Below, piece by piece: positions 16,394 to 23,976 of a stretch of 39,403 bases of DNA. Position 1 is the first letter of the stretch, and each line of letters starts with the position of its first letter. Under the pieces are notes generated by a model. The model had not been told where the DNA came from. It worked only from the letters and a program-made list of their open reading frames with translations, and did no database searches. Source of the stretch: Verrucomicrobiota bacterium (lineage in GTDB: Bacteria; Verrucomicrobiota; Verrucomicrobiia; Opitutales; Opitutaceae). A program made the position numbers and the translations under genes. Location of the stretch: assembly GCA_018239675.1 (NCBI GenBank), contig JAFEGX010000050.1, forward strand, positions 1 to 39,403, given 5' to 3'.

Positions 16394-16790
16394 GGCGTCA
16401 ACGATGCAGCAGAGTCCACAGACTGCCGAGCACCTAATTCTTCCGCGCCGGTGGGAGAGACCACCCCGGCCACCGCACATCGGGCAGGATTGTGTCGCTG
16501 CACGAAAAGTTCTTGGCACGAGGCCTGCGGTGTGCATGGTGACAGCCCGTTGTCTCAATGACCGCTCTCCATCAGCATCTTCGCGGCTACGCCGGCACTT
16601 CGATTACGAAGGCCGTCGTTGCCATTTGCCGCGATCAGATGCGACCGGTCGTCTCCAATTGGGGCAAACAGCAGCAGACCGGCGCGGGCTTCCAGGCCTA
16701 AACCTCCGTTTAACGGAACACGTTTAGAACCCCCTGAAGCCCGGCGGCGCTCAAAGCCCCGAGGTTCCACCTCCCATTTTCATTTTTCCC
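16394..16790. other. 397-base divergent gap between MazG-like and Hsp20-like genes
   Basis: No confident gene. Near the MazG side, GCCGGTGG and CCACCCCGGC (around 16455-16477) can form a strong hairpin with a two-base bulge. Near the Hsp20 side lies the hairpin at 16698-16727. The minus strand holds an in-frame extension of the MazG-like gene with a CPMCGGRGG motif (around 16470-16490). Confidence 0.5.
16698..16727 (+). promoter_or_regulatory. Two-tier hairpin upstream of the Hsp20-like gene
   Basis: Outer stem CTAAAC/GTTTAG (16698-16703, 16722-16727) encloses inner stem TCCGT/ACGGA (705-709, 713-717 of the same block). It ends 63 bases before the Hsp20-like ATG. It matches neither the CIRCE operator nor a ROSE thermometer, which would cover the start region. 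It could be an operator or leader structure; function is a guess. Confidence 0.35.
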
Positions 16791-17192
16791 ATGCACACGA
16801 TAATTCACCCCCTCCGTCCGGCCCACCGCCCGCGCAGCGCCAATGCTGCGTCCGCCCAGGCCGAGCTCCGCAAGCCGAGCTACGACTGCCGCGAGCTTCA
16901 GGGCACGGTGAAACTTACGGTCTACGTCCCCGGCGTCGATGCCTCGGGCGTGGAAATCGAAGGCCGCGGTCCCGACCTGGTCGTCACCGCGCGCAAGACG
17001 CATTTCGTCCGGGTCAACTGGCAGGCTCTCCATCTTGAAGGCGCCCAGCGCGACTACCAACTGCGCCTGCGCCTCGGCCACGGCCTCGACTACGCCACGC
17101 TCGCGGCGGAGATCCAGCACGGCGTGCTGACCATCTCCATCCCGAAGCGCGCCGCGTTCGCCGAGAGCCCGCCGGCCCGCCGCGTCGCCTAG
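16791..17192 (+). CDS. Hsp20/alpha-crystallin-like small protein
   Basis: 133-residue protein. Residues about 33-120 fit the beta-sandwich alpha-crystallin fold: CRELQGTVKLTVYVPGVDAS, then an IEGRGPDLVVTARK strand pair, and the end motif HGVLTISIPKR, matching the GVL-x-I-x-I-P signature of Hsp20 proteins. It would act as an ATP-independent holdase for unfolding proteins. The N-terminal arm (1-32) is short. The middle loop (VNWQALHLEGAQ) is unusual for canonical Hsp20, so it may be a divergent Hsp20-like protein rather than a stress-induced chaperone. The leader is T/C-rich without a Shine-Dalgarno sequence. Confidence 0.78.
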   Translation: MHTIIHPLRPAHRPRSANAASAQAELRKPSYDCRELQGTVKLTVYVPGVDASGVEIEGRGPDLVVTARKTHFVRVNWQALHLEGAQRDYQLRLRLGHGLDYATLAAEIQHGVLTISIPKRAAFAESPPARRVA

Positions 17193-17458
17193 ACGAAGCC
17201 TCAGCCCCGGCCGAATTCCGGCGTGCCGGGCCCCGGCCTCCGCCCCGCGGATCCGGGTGCCCGGTCCACGCCGGTCCCGTCGAATCGGCACTCTTCCCGC
17301 CCTCCGGGTCGCGCTCGCCGCGCGCCCGTCCGCCCCGGCCCGCCGTTCCGAACAACTCCGTTGTCTCCGGCCACGTGAGCCCGGGGAAATTTTCCCATAC
17401 TTTTCCCGAAACTTTTGGCACTTTGTTCCGTTCCATTGGTCAACTGGCACGAATTCCC

Positions 17459-17650
17459 ATGAACCTGCCGCATTCACATTTCCAACCGCCGCCCGTGCGC
17501 GAGGTCCCGGCCATGATCCGGTTCCTCAAGCGCGAGGACGTGCAGTGGGATCGGCCGGTCTTCCGCGCTCCGCCGCTGGTGGTCAAGCTGCCCGCTCCCG
17601 AGGAGCTTCTCGATCTTCAGCCCAGCCCACTTCCGGCCTGGAGCCGCTGA
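17459..17650 (+). CDS. Small uncharacterised protein (63 aa)
   Basis: I do not recognise this protein. It is 63 residues, rich in proline and leucine, with REVPAMIRFLKREDVQWDRP in the middle and two PP-containing segments; no signal peptide or membrane segment. An earlier GTG at 17375 would add 28 residues, but the leader there is more AT-rich than nearby coding sequence, which looks like promoter rather than coding DNA. The gene is 266 bases after the Hsp20-like gene. Moderate confidence that it is real rests on the AT-rich upstream region and codon pattern. Confidence 0.5.
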   Translation: MNLPHSHFQPPPVREVPAMIRFLKREDVQWDRPVFRAPPLVVKLPAPEELLDLQPSPLPAWSR

Positions 17651-17774
17651 TCGCGGCTCCGCTGGTCGGGCATGCTTGACCAGGGCCAGCCCTCCGCACC
17701 GGCCTGACCCTGCGACTGCGGTATTCCGGCCTCGCGAGTGCTGATTCCGTTCACGCTCGTTCGGTCGGAGATTT

Positions 17775-17891
17775 TGCCGCAAGAACGGACAGAAGGCGCA
17801 GAAAATCCGCGCGGCCCTGCCCGGGTAACGAGTCGCGCCGGATAGGAACCCTCGTGACTTCGTTCGGCGCCTTCTGCGCCTCTTTGCGGCC
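17775..17891. repeat. Family A inverted repeat pair between convergent genes
   Basis: Left arm 17775-17803 (GCCGCAAG...GAAGGCGCAGAAAA) faces right arm 17864-17891 (GCGCCTTCTGCGCC then TCTTTGCGGC). The loop is about 60 bases. It sits between the small protein gene and the convergent rlmJ stop, ending 20 bases before the latter. Confidence 0.75.
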
Positions 17892-17911
17892 AACCCAGAG
17901 AGTGGACCAAT

Positions 17912-18790
17912 CTAGGATGGGACCTTCTCCTCGACCAGCCAACGGACCCGGGCGCCACCACCCGGCTCCTGTGCAAGCGCAGCGGCCAGCCACTCCAGGA
18001 GCGGGCTCGTCTCGGCGTCAAACTTCCACGGGGGATTGAGCACCACCAGCCCGCAACCCTTCAGCTTCAGGGCTGAGCCCGGACCGGCGACCGCCAGTTC
18101 CAGCTCGAGGGTCGGCGGCAGCGCCAGCGCGCACAGTTCACCGATGAAGGCATCGAGCCTCGCCCGCTCGGTCAGCGGATACCAGATCGCGATCACGGCG
18201 CCGGGAAGGCGGCGCAGCGCCTCAGCCACCGCCGACACAATGCGCGCAAATTCGTCCTGCGCCTCAAATGGCGGGTCGATCAGTACGAGCGCCCGGCGTT
18301 CCAGCGGCGGCAAATACGCCCGCACAGCCGCGTAGCCGTCGGCCGCCACCACCTGGGCCCGGGGGCCCAGCGCGAACTCCCGCGCCAACTCCGCGTGCTC
18401 CTCGGGATGCAGCTCGCACAGGACCAGCCGGTCCTGCGGCCGGGCCCTCAGCTGCACCAGCCAAGGTGAACCGGGATAGTGCCCCGTTCCGTCTCCCCGC
18501 CCGCCACGCTGCTGGTCGAATGACCTCACAAGCGTCACGTAATCCGCGACCCCAGGCGGGAGGTCGGAGCGGGAAACCAGCCGCCCGATGCCCAGCGGGT
18601 GCTCGGGCTGGCGGGCAAGCGAATCGCCGCGGGCGGCGGCCGCGAGGACGTAGGCGCCGCGGCCGGCATGCGTGTCGAGGTAAAGGAAGCCTTTCTCCTT
18701 GCGCTGCATTCCCGCGATCAGCCGGAGCAGCAGCACGTGCTTCATCACATCGGCGAAATTCCCGGCGTGAAAGTGATGGCGGTAGTTCAT
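17912..18790 (-). CDS. rlmJ: 23S rRNA (adenine(2030)-N6)-methyltransferase RlmJ
   Basis: 292-residue methyltransferase. The start MNYRHHFHAGNFADVMKH is the conserved RlmJ N-terminus. The SAM-binding region follows (FLYLDTHAGRGAY, about 40-52) and the catalytic DPPF motif is LIDPPFE near residue 165. RlmJ methylates A2030 of 23S rRNA. Length is close to the E. coli protein. The ATG at 18790 is fixed by the conserved N-terminus. A family E repeat pair separates it from the YhcH-like gene upstream on the same strand. Confidence 0.93.
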   Translation of the reverse strand: MNYRHHFHAGNFADVMKHVLLLRLIAGMQRKEKGFLYLDTHAGRGAYVLAAAARGDSLARQPEHPLGIGRLVSRSDLPPGVADYVTLVRSFDQQRGGRGDGTGHYPGSPWLVQLRARPQDRLVLCELHPEEHAELAREFALGPRAQVVAADGYAAVRAYLPPLERRALVLIDPPFEAQDEFARIVSAVAEALRRLPGAVIAIWYPLTERARLDAFIGELCALALPPTLELELAVAGPGSALKLKGCGLVVLNPPWKFDAETSPLLEWLAAALAQEPGGGARVRWLVEEKVPS

Positions 18791-18822
18791 CGCTCGCGCG
18801 GCGCGGTCCGGCCGGACTCGGG

Positions 18823-18968
18823 CGGTTGAAAGCTGACGGATGGAAGTTGAAGGGGCCGGGGCACCAGCGACGGGACGCACGCGTCGGCATCGCCCGCCCT
18901 CAGGGGCTCTAGCGTCCGGACCTCGGAGTGGGTGCCTTTCAACGGACGACCTTCAACTTTCAACCAGG
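18823..18968. repeat. Family E inverted repeat pair
   Basis: Left arm 18823-18857 (heptamers of the type GGTTGAA, AGTTGAA) faces right arm 18934-18968 (TTTCAAC words). The right arm ends 10 bases before the stop of the YhcH-like gene, and the left arm begins 33 bases from the rlmJ start. Both flanking genes are on the minus strand, so it lies between a stop and the next start. Confidence 0.75.
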
Positions 18969-18978
18969 CGGTGCCCGT

Positions 18979-19479
18979 TCAGGCCGGAACCGGCACCTTG
19001 ATCACGGTCTTCCGGACGAGCGTGGCGTCGGCATTGATCCGCAGGCCCGGCATGTGGCCGTCGGTCGGGAAGAAGACCGCCGCCTCGCCCGCCTGCACGC
19101 GCAGGATCGCGGCGCTCGTGCAGTCCTCGTAGACGATCAGGTCGCGCTCGGGATTGTACGGCTGACGCACGGTCATCCGTCCGATGTCAGCGACTTCCAT
19201 GGCCTCGCCGCCGGCGACGACGACCTGGACATCGATGAATTTCCGGTGCGACTCGAAGAAGCCGTCGGCGCGGACTTTCGCCGCATAGACCTGTTCCAGC
19301 GCAAACACGCCGCCGCCCAGGTCGACGCGGTGGTTGTCGCCCTCCGCCAGGCCGCGGAGGCGCTCGCCAGCCGTCGAGCCCGGACGCAGGAGATCGTCGA
19401 GGTAGGCGAAAGCCGGTGCGAACAGCTTGAGCTGCGCGGTCTGCGCGCGCAGCGCGGGGATGGAGCCGTAGTGCGCCAT
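18979..19479 (-). CDS. YhcH/YjgK/YiaL family (DUF386) protein
   Basis: 166-residue single-domain protein of the DUF386 family, a cupin-like beta fold. The segments ESHRKFIDVQVVVAGGEAME and FFPTDGHMPGLR are characteristic and carry the His and Glu residues thought to bind metal. Members are linked to handling of sialic acid, galactosides and other sugars, for example anomer or isomer conversion; the substrate here is unknown. The ATG at 19479 starts MAHYGSI. It is divergent from the metallophosphoesterase gene with 130 bases between. Confidence 0.88.
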   Translation of the reverse strand: MAHYGSIPALRAQTAQLKLFAPAFAYLDDLLRPGSTAGERLRGLAEGDNHRVDLGGGVFALEQVYAAKVRADGFFESHRKFIDVQVVVAGGEAMEVADIGRMTVRQPYNPERDLIVYEDCTSAAILRVQAGEAAVFFPTDGHMPGLRINADATLVRKTVIKVPVPA

Positions 19480-19609
19480 GGCAGTGCATCCTCGCGAACC
19501 GCCGCCGGCACGCAAGCGCTGAAGCGCGGAGGCGTTCCGCCTTTGTGGGTTGCAGGCGCCCGCGTGACCGGGTTTGTGGAAGGTCCGCCCACCGTGGCGA
19601 CCTCCCACC

Positions 19610-20443
19610 GTGCCCACCCGCGTCACCCGCATCCTGTCCGACGTCCACTACGGCGACCGCGGCAGCCGCGTGCGCGCCCTGCCCGCGCTCCGGCCGCTGT
19701 TCGAGGGCGTCGACCAGCTCGTGCTGAACGGCGACACGATCGACACCCGGCCGAGCAAGGTCGCCGGGCAGTCCGAGGCGTTGCGCGCGGAGACCCTGCA
19801 GTTCTTCCGGGACGCCGCCCCGCCCGTCACGTTCCTGACGGGCAACCACGATCCCGACATCTCGGCCCTCCATACGCTTGATCTGGCGGACGGCCGCGTC
19901 TTCGTGACGCACGGCGACATCCTGTTCGAGGAAATCGTGCCGTGGGGCCAGGACGCCGCGACGGTCCGGCGGCGGATCCGCGAGCAGCTGGGAGAGCTGG
20001 GCCCGGACCGCGCCACCCGGCTGGAGCATCGCTTCACGGTTTTCCGGCGGGTGGCCGCGACGATTCCCCAGCGCCACCAGTCCGAGCGCGACGCGCTAAA
20101 GTATACCGTCGGCATCCTGGCCGACACCGTGTGGCCGCCGACCCGGTTCCTGCACATCCTGCGGGCGTGGCGCAACGCCCCGGCCCTGGCCGGCACCCTG
20201 ACGCGGCGATACCGGCCCAAGGCCGGGTTCGTGCTGATCGGCCACATCCACCGGCCGGGATTCTGGCGGCTGCCCGACGGGCTGATCGTGATCAACACCG
20301 GCTCGTACTGTCCTCCGCTCAGCGGCTGGGTGGCCGACCTGCAGGACGAGCGTCTCATCCTGCGGATGGTCGAGCGCCGCAAGGGCGAGTTCCACCCGGG
20401 CCGGGTCATCGCCGAATTCTCGACCGCCGCGCCCCGTCCTTAG
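19610..20443 (+). CDS. Metallophosphoesterase (LpxH/YaeI-like)
   Basis: 277-residue calcineurin-type phosphoesterase. The metal-binding motifs run in order: ILSDVHYGD (near 8-16), NGDTID (near 41), GNHD (near 82), HGD (near 105) and GHIH (near 209). The layout resembles UDP-2,3-diacylglucosamine hydrolases and related enzymes, but the LpxH-specific features are not clear, so the substrate is left open. No signal peptide. The GTG at 19610 places the first motif at the usual distance; a TTG at 19574 would add 12 residues. Confidence 0.83.
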   Translation: MPTRVTRILSDVHYGDRGSRVRALPALRPLFEGVDQLVLNGDTIDTRPSKVAGQSEALRAETLQFFRDAAPPVTFLTGNHDPDISALHTLDLADGRVFVTHGDILFEEIVPWGQDAATVRRRIREQLGELGPDRATRLEHRFTVFRRVAATIPQRHQSERDALKYTVGILADTVWPPTRFLHILRAWRNAPALAGTLTRRYRPKAGFVLIGHIHRPGFWRLPDGLIVINTGSYCPPLSGWVADLQDERLILRMVERRKGEFHPGRVIAEFSTAAPRP

Positions 20444-20465
20444 GCAGGCCCCGTCGGCCAGTCGC

Positions 20466-20495
20466 CAATCTTTCAAATCTCAGCTTTCAACGGTC
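20466..20495. repeat. Family E single arm
   Basis: Four consecutive degenerate heptamers of the type TCAGCTT/TCAACGG, 22 bases after the metallophosphoesterase stop and before the next gene on the same strand. The only possible partner is a weak arm near 20965-20990, on the far side of the next gene. Confidence 0.5.
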
Positions 20496-20541
20496 CCCTT
20501 CCAGCCTTGCCGGCCCACGCGAGGCCGCCTCTAGTGCAATC

Positions 20542-20868
20542 ATGGGCATCGAGTTCGGCTGGTGGAACAAGGACGACGAGGGACGAAAGTTCCAGGTGAG
20601 CGCCATCGTGCACGGCGGCAACATCGAGTGGACCATGCACCAGGGACATCACACGTCATGGCAGCCCTACTCGCCCAACGACGACGACCGCGAACGCCTG
20701 CTCTACGAGGCCGAGAAGCGACTCCCGCGCCGCCTGATCACCCAAAAGCAGTTCGACGAGATCAAGCGCCTCAGCGCCAACGAGGGCCCGGGCCGGATCA
20801 CCGGCAAACGCCTCACCGGCCGCGGCCCTTCGCTTTACAAATACGACTCCACCCCGGGTCCGGGCTGA
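20542..20868 (+). CDS. Uncharacterised soluble protein (108 aa)
   Basis: I do not recognise this family. The 108-residue protein starts MGIEFGWWNKDDEGRKF. It is rich in Trp, His and charged residues, with a WTMHQGHHTSW segment (about 30-40) and a helical charged stretch (about 49-80). The tail is Gly-rich and basic. No signal peptide or membrane segment. Base composition and codon use match neighbouring genes, so it is probably real. It converges on the second Nudix gene over a hairpin. Confidence 0.65.
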   Translation: MGIEFGWWNKDDEGRKFQVSAIVHGGNIEWTMHQGHHTSWQPYSPNDDDRERLLYEAEKRLPRRLITQKQFDEIKRLSANEGPGRITGKRLTGRGPSLYKYDSTPGPG

Positions 20869-20917
20869 CCGGTCGGGCCACTGCGCTTGACCGGACGGAT
20901 CGCGTAAAAAGCAGAGA

Positions 20918-20957
20918 GCCGGTGGTTGAGGCGAGTCCCGCCTTCGCTGTCACCGGC
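20918..20957. terminator. Candidate hairpin between convergent genes
   Basis: Outer stem GCCGGTG/CACCGGC (20918-20924, 20951-20957) and inner stem AGGCG/CGCCT form a two-part hairpin between the stops of the 108-aa protein and the Nudix gene. A short run of five A lies at 20906-20910, which would give a U run downstream on the minus-strand transcript. Plausible terminator for the minus strand; weak for the plus strand. Confidence 0.45.
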
Positions 20958-20997
20958 CCTTCAGCCTGCATCCGTCAGCTTCCAACACCGGTCCGCC

Positions 20998-21498
20998 TCA
21001 CGCCAAGGCCAGCTGCGACCAGATGTGCCGGAAGGCGGGCGAGAAGTCATCCGGCCGGATCGAGATCAGCCGCGTGACCTCCGCGGGCCCGTACCATTCG
21101 CCGCGTTCGATTTCCTCCGGGTGCAGGACAAAGGGTCCCTCGTGACTGAGCCGGTAGATCCAGCAGAACTCCCAGCCGGTCTCGGCGCAGGCGTTCACGC
21201 GCAGCCAGCGCTCGGGCCGGGGGTCGTGGTCCAGCCCGAGTTCCTCCCCGAGTTCGCGCACGGCGGCACGATCGTAATCCTCGCCGGCGTCGAGGTGGCC
21301 CGAGCACGAGGAGTCCCACTTGCCCGGCGCCACATCCTTTCGCATCGACCGCAGCTGGAGGAAGACCTGGCCGGCGCGATTGAACACGAGGATGTGCACG
21401 GCGCGGTGCCAGAGTCCGCGGGCGTGAACCTCGCTGCGGCGCGCCCGGCCCACGGGCTCGTCGCGTGCGTTCACCACGTCGAAGAATTCGTCAGCCAT
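20998..21498 (-). CDS. Nudix hydrolase (IPP isomerase-like, YfcD type)
   Basis: 166-residue Nudix protein. It opens with MADEFFDVVNARDEPVG, followed by HAVHI-type strand WHRAVHILVFN and LQLRSMRKDVAPGKWD, a pattern shared by YfcD and isopentenyl-diphosphate isomerase-like Nudix proteins. The Nudix box is GHLDAGEDYDRAAVRELGEE (about 86-105). IPP isomerase needs a specific cysteine and glutamate pair that I cannot confirm, so hydrolase is the safer call. The ATG at 21498 is used. Confidence 0.85.
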   Translation of the reverse strand: MADEFFDVVNARDEPVGRARRSEVHARGLWHRAVHILVFNRAGQVFLQLRSMRKDVAPGKWDSSCSGHLDAGEDYDRAAVRELGEELGLDHDPRPERWLRVNACAETGWEFCWIYRLSHEGPFVLHPEEIERGEWYGPAEVTRLISIRPDDFSPAFRHIWSQLALA

Positions 21499-21580
21499 GG
21501 GAATCAATCATCCCAGGCGGAGCGCATCTGCGCGAAAATGCCCGGGCGCCAACCCGACCATGCGCTGCCTTTACATTCTC

Positions 21581-21609
21581 GGTCATTCGTGTCCATTCGT
21601 GGTCCTCTC
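21581..21609. repeat. Family B single arm
   Basis: Two copies of a 10-11 base word (CATTCGTGTC, CATTCGTGGTC) directly upstream of the 144-aa protein gene. Only one copy of this family is found in the window and it has no facing partner. Confidence 0.5.
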
Positions 21610-21622
21610 AACGGAAAACACC

Positions 21623-22057
21623 ATGCCGAAAATCGACGTCAGCAAAGTCGCGGAGATCCTCAAGAAGAACCAGCTCGATCCCGCCCTCCTGCGCCGCGTG
21701 ATCGAGGAGATCAACATCGCGGTCCAGCCCGACAATGCCGAGGAGAAGCCGCCGCCGGTCAAGAAGCAGTGGGTCATCGTGGTGTCCGACCCCGAGGGCC
21801 GGATGCCGAAGCACGAATTCGTCGGCTGGGTGCTGCAGATTCCGGAAACCGAAAGCGTCGCCACGACCCCGGACCGCGTGTTCCGCGGGGCCTACGATTT
21901 CAACGCCTCCAAGCGCGGCCGGCTGCTGCCGGTGAAGACCGTCGGCGAGGCGTTCGAGAATGTCCCGGCCAAACACTTCAAGGACGCCGACGTCTGGGTG
22001 AAAACCAAGACGCCGGTGCTGGTGCTGAAGACGGACAACGAGCTGCCCAAGGATTAG
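21623..22057 (+). CDS. Uncharacterised soluble protein (144 aa)
   Basis: I do not recognise this protein. It has 144 residues. The N-terminal 30 residues form likely helices (MPKIDVSKVAEILKKNQLD), then a Pro-rich joint (EEKPPPVKK). A beta-rich region follows, starting QWVIVVSDPEGRMP and including FVGWVLQIPE. Many Lys, Val and Pro; no signal peptide or membrane segment. The compact strand pattern suggests a small globular domain. The ATG at 21623 lies 14 bases after a family B repeat arm and has no Shine-Dalgarno sequence. A family D arm begins three bases after its stop. Confidence 0.7.
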   Translation: MPKIDVSKVAEILKKNQLDPALLRRVIEEINIAVQPDNAEEKPPPVKKQWVIVVSDPEGRMPKHEFVGWVLQIPETESVATTPDRVFRGAYDFNASKRGRLLPVKTVGEAFENVPAKHFKDADVWVKTKTPVLVLKTDNELPKD

Positions 22058-22059
22058 CG

Positions 22060-22250
22060 GTGGGGAAAAACTCCAAACACCAAAGCGCTAAACGCCAAAA
22101 TCGTGCTTGGCCTTCGGCCAAGGGGTGAGGTCGCTTGGGGGCCGCGCGCGGCGGTCAGGCCGGCGCCGAGCGGCCGACATACTCCCCAACCGCCCCAGCA
22201 GCGCGCAGCGCCGAACTCTTTTGGCGTTTGGCGGTTTGGTGTTTGGAAAT
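22060..22250. repeat. Family D inverted repeat pair between convergent genes
   Basis: Left arm 22060-22101 (words CCAAACA, CCAAAGCG, CTAAACG) starts three bases after a stop. Right arm 22217-22250 (words TTTGGCG, TTTGGTG) ends nine bases from the DUF192 stop. The loop contains a perfect 7-bp hairpin, CTTGGCC/GGCCAAG (22106-22122). It fills a convergent gap of about 200 bases almost entirely. Confidence 0.78.
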
Positions 22251-22258
22251 TCTAAAGC

Positions 22259-22786
22259 CTAGGGCCCCTCGAGCCCGAACTTTCGTGGGTCAAAATCCCG
22301 CGCCCGCAGGGCGGCGGCGAGGGCCTTGAGATCCAGCTTGGCGCCCGGGCGCAGGCCCTGCCCGTGGAACCAGTTCTGGTTCATCTCCAGCGCGAACTGG
22401 AGCGTGTCGCCGCGGGACCGCACCGTGCGTTCGTCGAAGGGCAGCAGCGGATAGATTTCCGCGAGCTCGCCGGACGGCAGGAAGAAGCCGATGTCGAGGG
22501 GCGTCGGGGTGTTGTGCATCCAGAACGCCATCACCTGCGGCTGCTGGTAGACGAAGATCATGCCCTGGTCGGGCCCCAGGTCGCGCCGGCCCATCAGGCC
22601 GCGCTCCATCTCGGTGGGCAGGACGGCAACCTGCATCTGCACGATCCGGTCGCCGACCTTGATCGGGAAATAATCCGCCACCGTCTTCGGGACCGCCGGG
22701 GCGGCCGATTCCTTGGCGCCGCAGCCCGCGGTAAGGAAGAGCGCGAGCCAGCAGCAGGTCAGCGAAACCAGATTTGCGTTTTTCAC
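22259..22786 (-). CDS. DUF192 domain lipoprotein
   Basis: 175-residue exported protein. Residues 1-22 are a signal peptide ending in the lipobox LTAGC, so the mature protein is probably lipid-anchored at Cys22. The DUF192 domain (about 40-155) includes MERGLMGRRDLGPDQGMIFV and FWMHNTPTPLDIGFF, both typical. Molecular function of DUF192 is not established. The start is GTG at 22786; no ATG is available before the signal peptide. It is divergent from the M24 peptidase with only 50 bases between, so their promoters must overlap. Confidence 0.88.
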   Translation of the reverse strand: MKNANLVSLTCCWLALFLTAGCGAKESAAPAVPKTVADYFPIKVGDRIVQMQVAVLPTEMERGLMGRRDLGPDQGMIFVYQQPQVMAFWMHNTPTPLDIGFFLPSGELAEIYPLLPFDERTVRSRGDTLQFALEMNQNWFHGQGLRPGAKLDLKALAAALRARDFDPRKFGLEGP

Positions 22787-22836
22787 AGACTCGTTGGGTA
22801 ATCTGCCGCGCCCCCGTTTTCAATCTCTCTCCCACC

Positions 22837-23976
22837 GTGGCCCGAACTCCCCTGCCCCCGCTCCTCTACGCCGACACCGGCACCAGCTCCGACCAGCTCT
22901 ATTTCAGCCGCGTCGAGGTTCACGATCCCTTCATCGCCTTCGGCGCCGGCCGGAAGCGCATCTCCGTCCAGAGCGCGCTCGAGTTCGGCCGCGTCAAGAA
23001 GGCCGGCACGTTCGACGCGGTGCTGCCGCTCGAGGAATGGCGCGCCCGCGCCCAGGCCCGCTGGCCCCGCCGGGCGGTCGGCGCCGCGGAGATCATTGCC
23101 GAGGTCGCCCGCGCCCACCGCCTGCGCGCGTTCCGCGTGGCCGACGATTTTCCGGCCAATCTCTACCTCAAGCTCCGGGCGCTGGGCCTGCGGCTGGAGC
23201 TGGCCAACGGGCCGCTCTTCCCCGAGCGCGAGGTCAAGTCCCCCGCCGAGGCCTCAGCCCTCCGCGAGGGCAACCGGCTCAGCGCCGTCGGACTCGCCGC
23301 CGCGGAGTCGGCCCTGCGGGCCGCCCGGCCGAAGGGCCGCTTTCTCGTCACCCGCGGCCGCAAGCTCACCTCCGAGGACGTCAAATTCGCCGTCGAGAGC
23401 GCCATCCTCCGCGCCGGCGGGATCTCCCTCCACACGATCGTGGCCGGTGGCGACCAGGCGTGCGACCCGCACGACCGCGGCTCCGGCCCGCTGCGCGCGC
23501 ACGACCTCATCGTCGTCGACATCTTTCCACGCGTGGTGGACACGGGGTATTTCGGCGACATGACCCGCACCTTCCTGCGCGGCCGCGCGAGCGACGCCCA
23601 GCGGAAGCTCGTGGCGGCCGTGCGCGCCTCGCAGCTTGCCGCGTTGAAGGCGATCCGCGCCGGCGTCGACGGCCGGTTCGTCCACCAGCAGGCCGCCGAC
23701 ACCCTGATCGCCGCCGGCTATGAAACTCGCCGGACCGAACGCGGCTCGGTCGGGTTCATCCACGGCACCGGCCACGGCGTCGGCCTCGCCATCCACGAGC
23801 CGCCCCGGCTCAGCCCGACGGTCTCGATGAAGCTCAAGCGGGGCACCGTCGTGACGGTCGAGCCCGGCCTGTATTACCCGGGCCTCGGCGGCTGCCGCAT
23901 CGAGGACGTCGTGCAGGTCACCGACCGCGGCACCCGACTGCTCTCCAACTACCACTACGAATGGGAATTTCGCTAA
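22837..23976 (+). CDS. M24 family metallopeptidase (Xaa-Pro peptidase-like)
   Basis: 379-residue pita-bread protease. An N-terminal domain (about 1-145) is followed by the M24 catalytic domain. It has the dimetal ligands: D in IVVDIFPR, D in YFGDMTRT, H in FIHGTGHGVG, E in VTVEPGLYY and E in CRIEDVV. Family members cleave Xaa-Pro bonds or remove N-terminal residues; a few have no peptidase activity. Starts at GTG 22837, since no ATG precedes the homologous region except one 21 codons upstream inside the divergent gap. Its 3' end overlaps the heptose kinase gene by 16 bases, so the two are translationally linked. Confidence 0.87.
   Translation: MARTPLPPLLYADTGTSSDQLYFSRVEVHDPFIAFGAGRKRISVQSALEFGRVKKAGTFDAVLPLEEWRARAQARWPRRAVGAAEIIAEVARAHRLRAFRVADDFPANLYLKLRALGLRLELANGPLFPEREVKSPAEASALREGNRLSAVGLAAAESALRAARPKGRFLVTRGRKLTSEDVKFAVESAILRAGGISLHTIVAGGDQACDPHDRGSGPLRAHDLIVVDIFPRVVDTGYFGDMTRTFLRGRASDAQRKLVAAVRASQLAALKAIRAGVDGRFVHQQAADTLIAAGYETRRTERGSVGFIHGTGHGVGLAIHEPPRLSPTVSMKLKRGTVVTVEPGLYYPGLGGCRIEDVVQVTDRGTRLLSNYHYEWEFR

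Noticed and set aside
16728..16790. ROSE-type RNA thermometer in front of the Hsp20-like gene
   Set aside because: There is no Shine-Dalgarno sequence to mask and no U(U/C)GCU anti-SD motif near the start codon.
17413..17435. TGGCAC followed by TTCC, resembling a sigma-54 promoter
   Set aside because: The -12 element lacks the required TTGC at the right spacing, and no sigma-54 activator is nearby.
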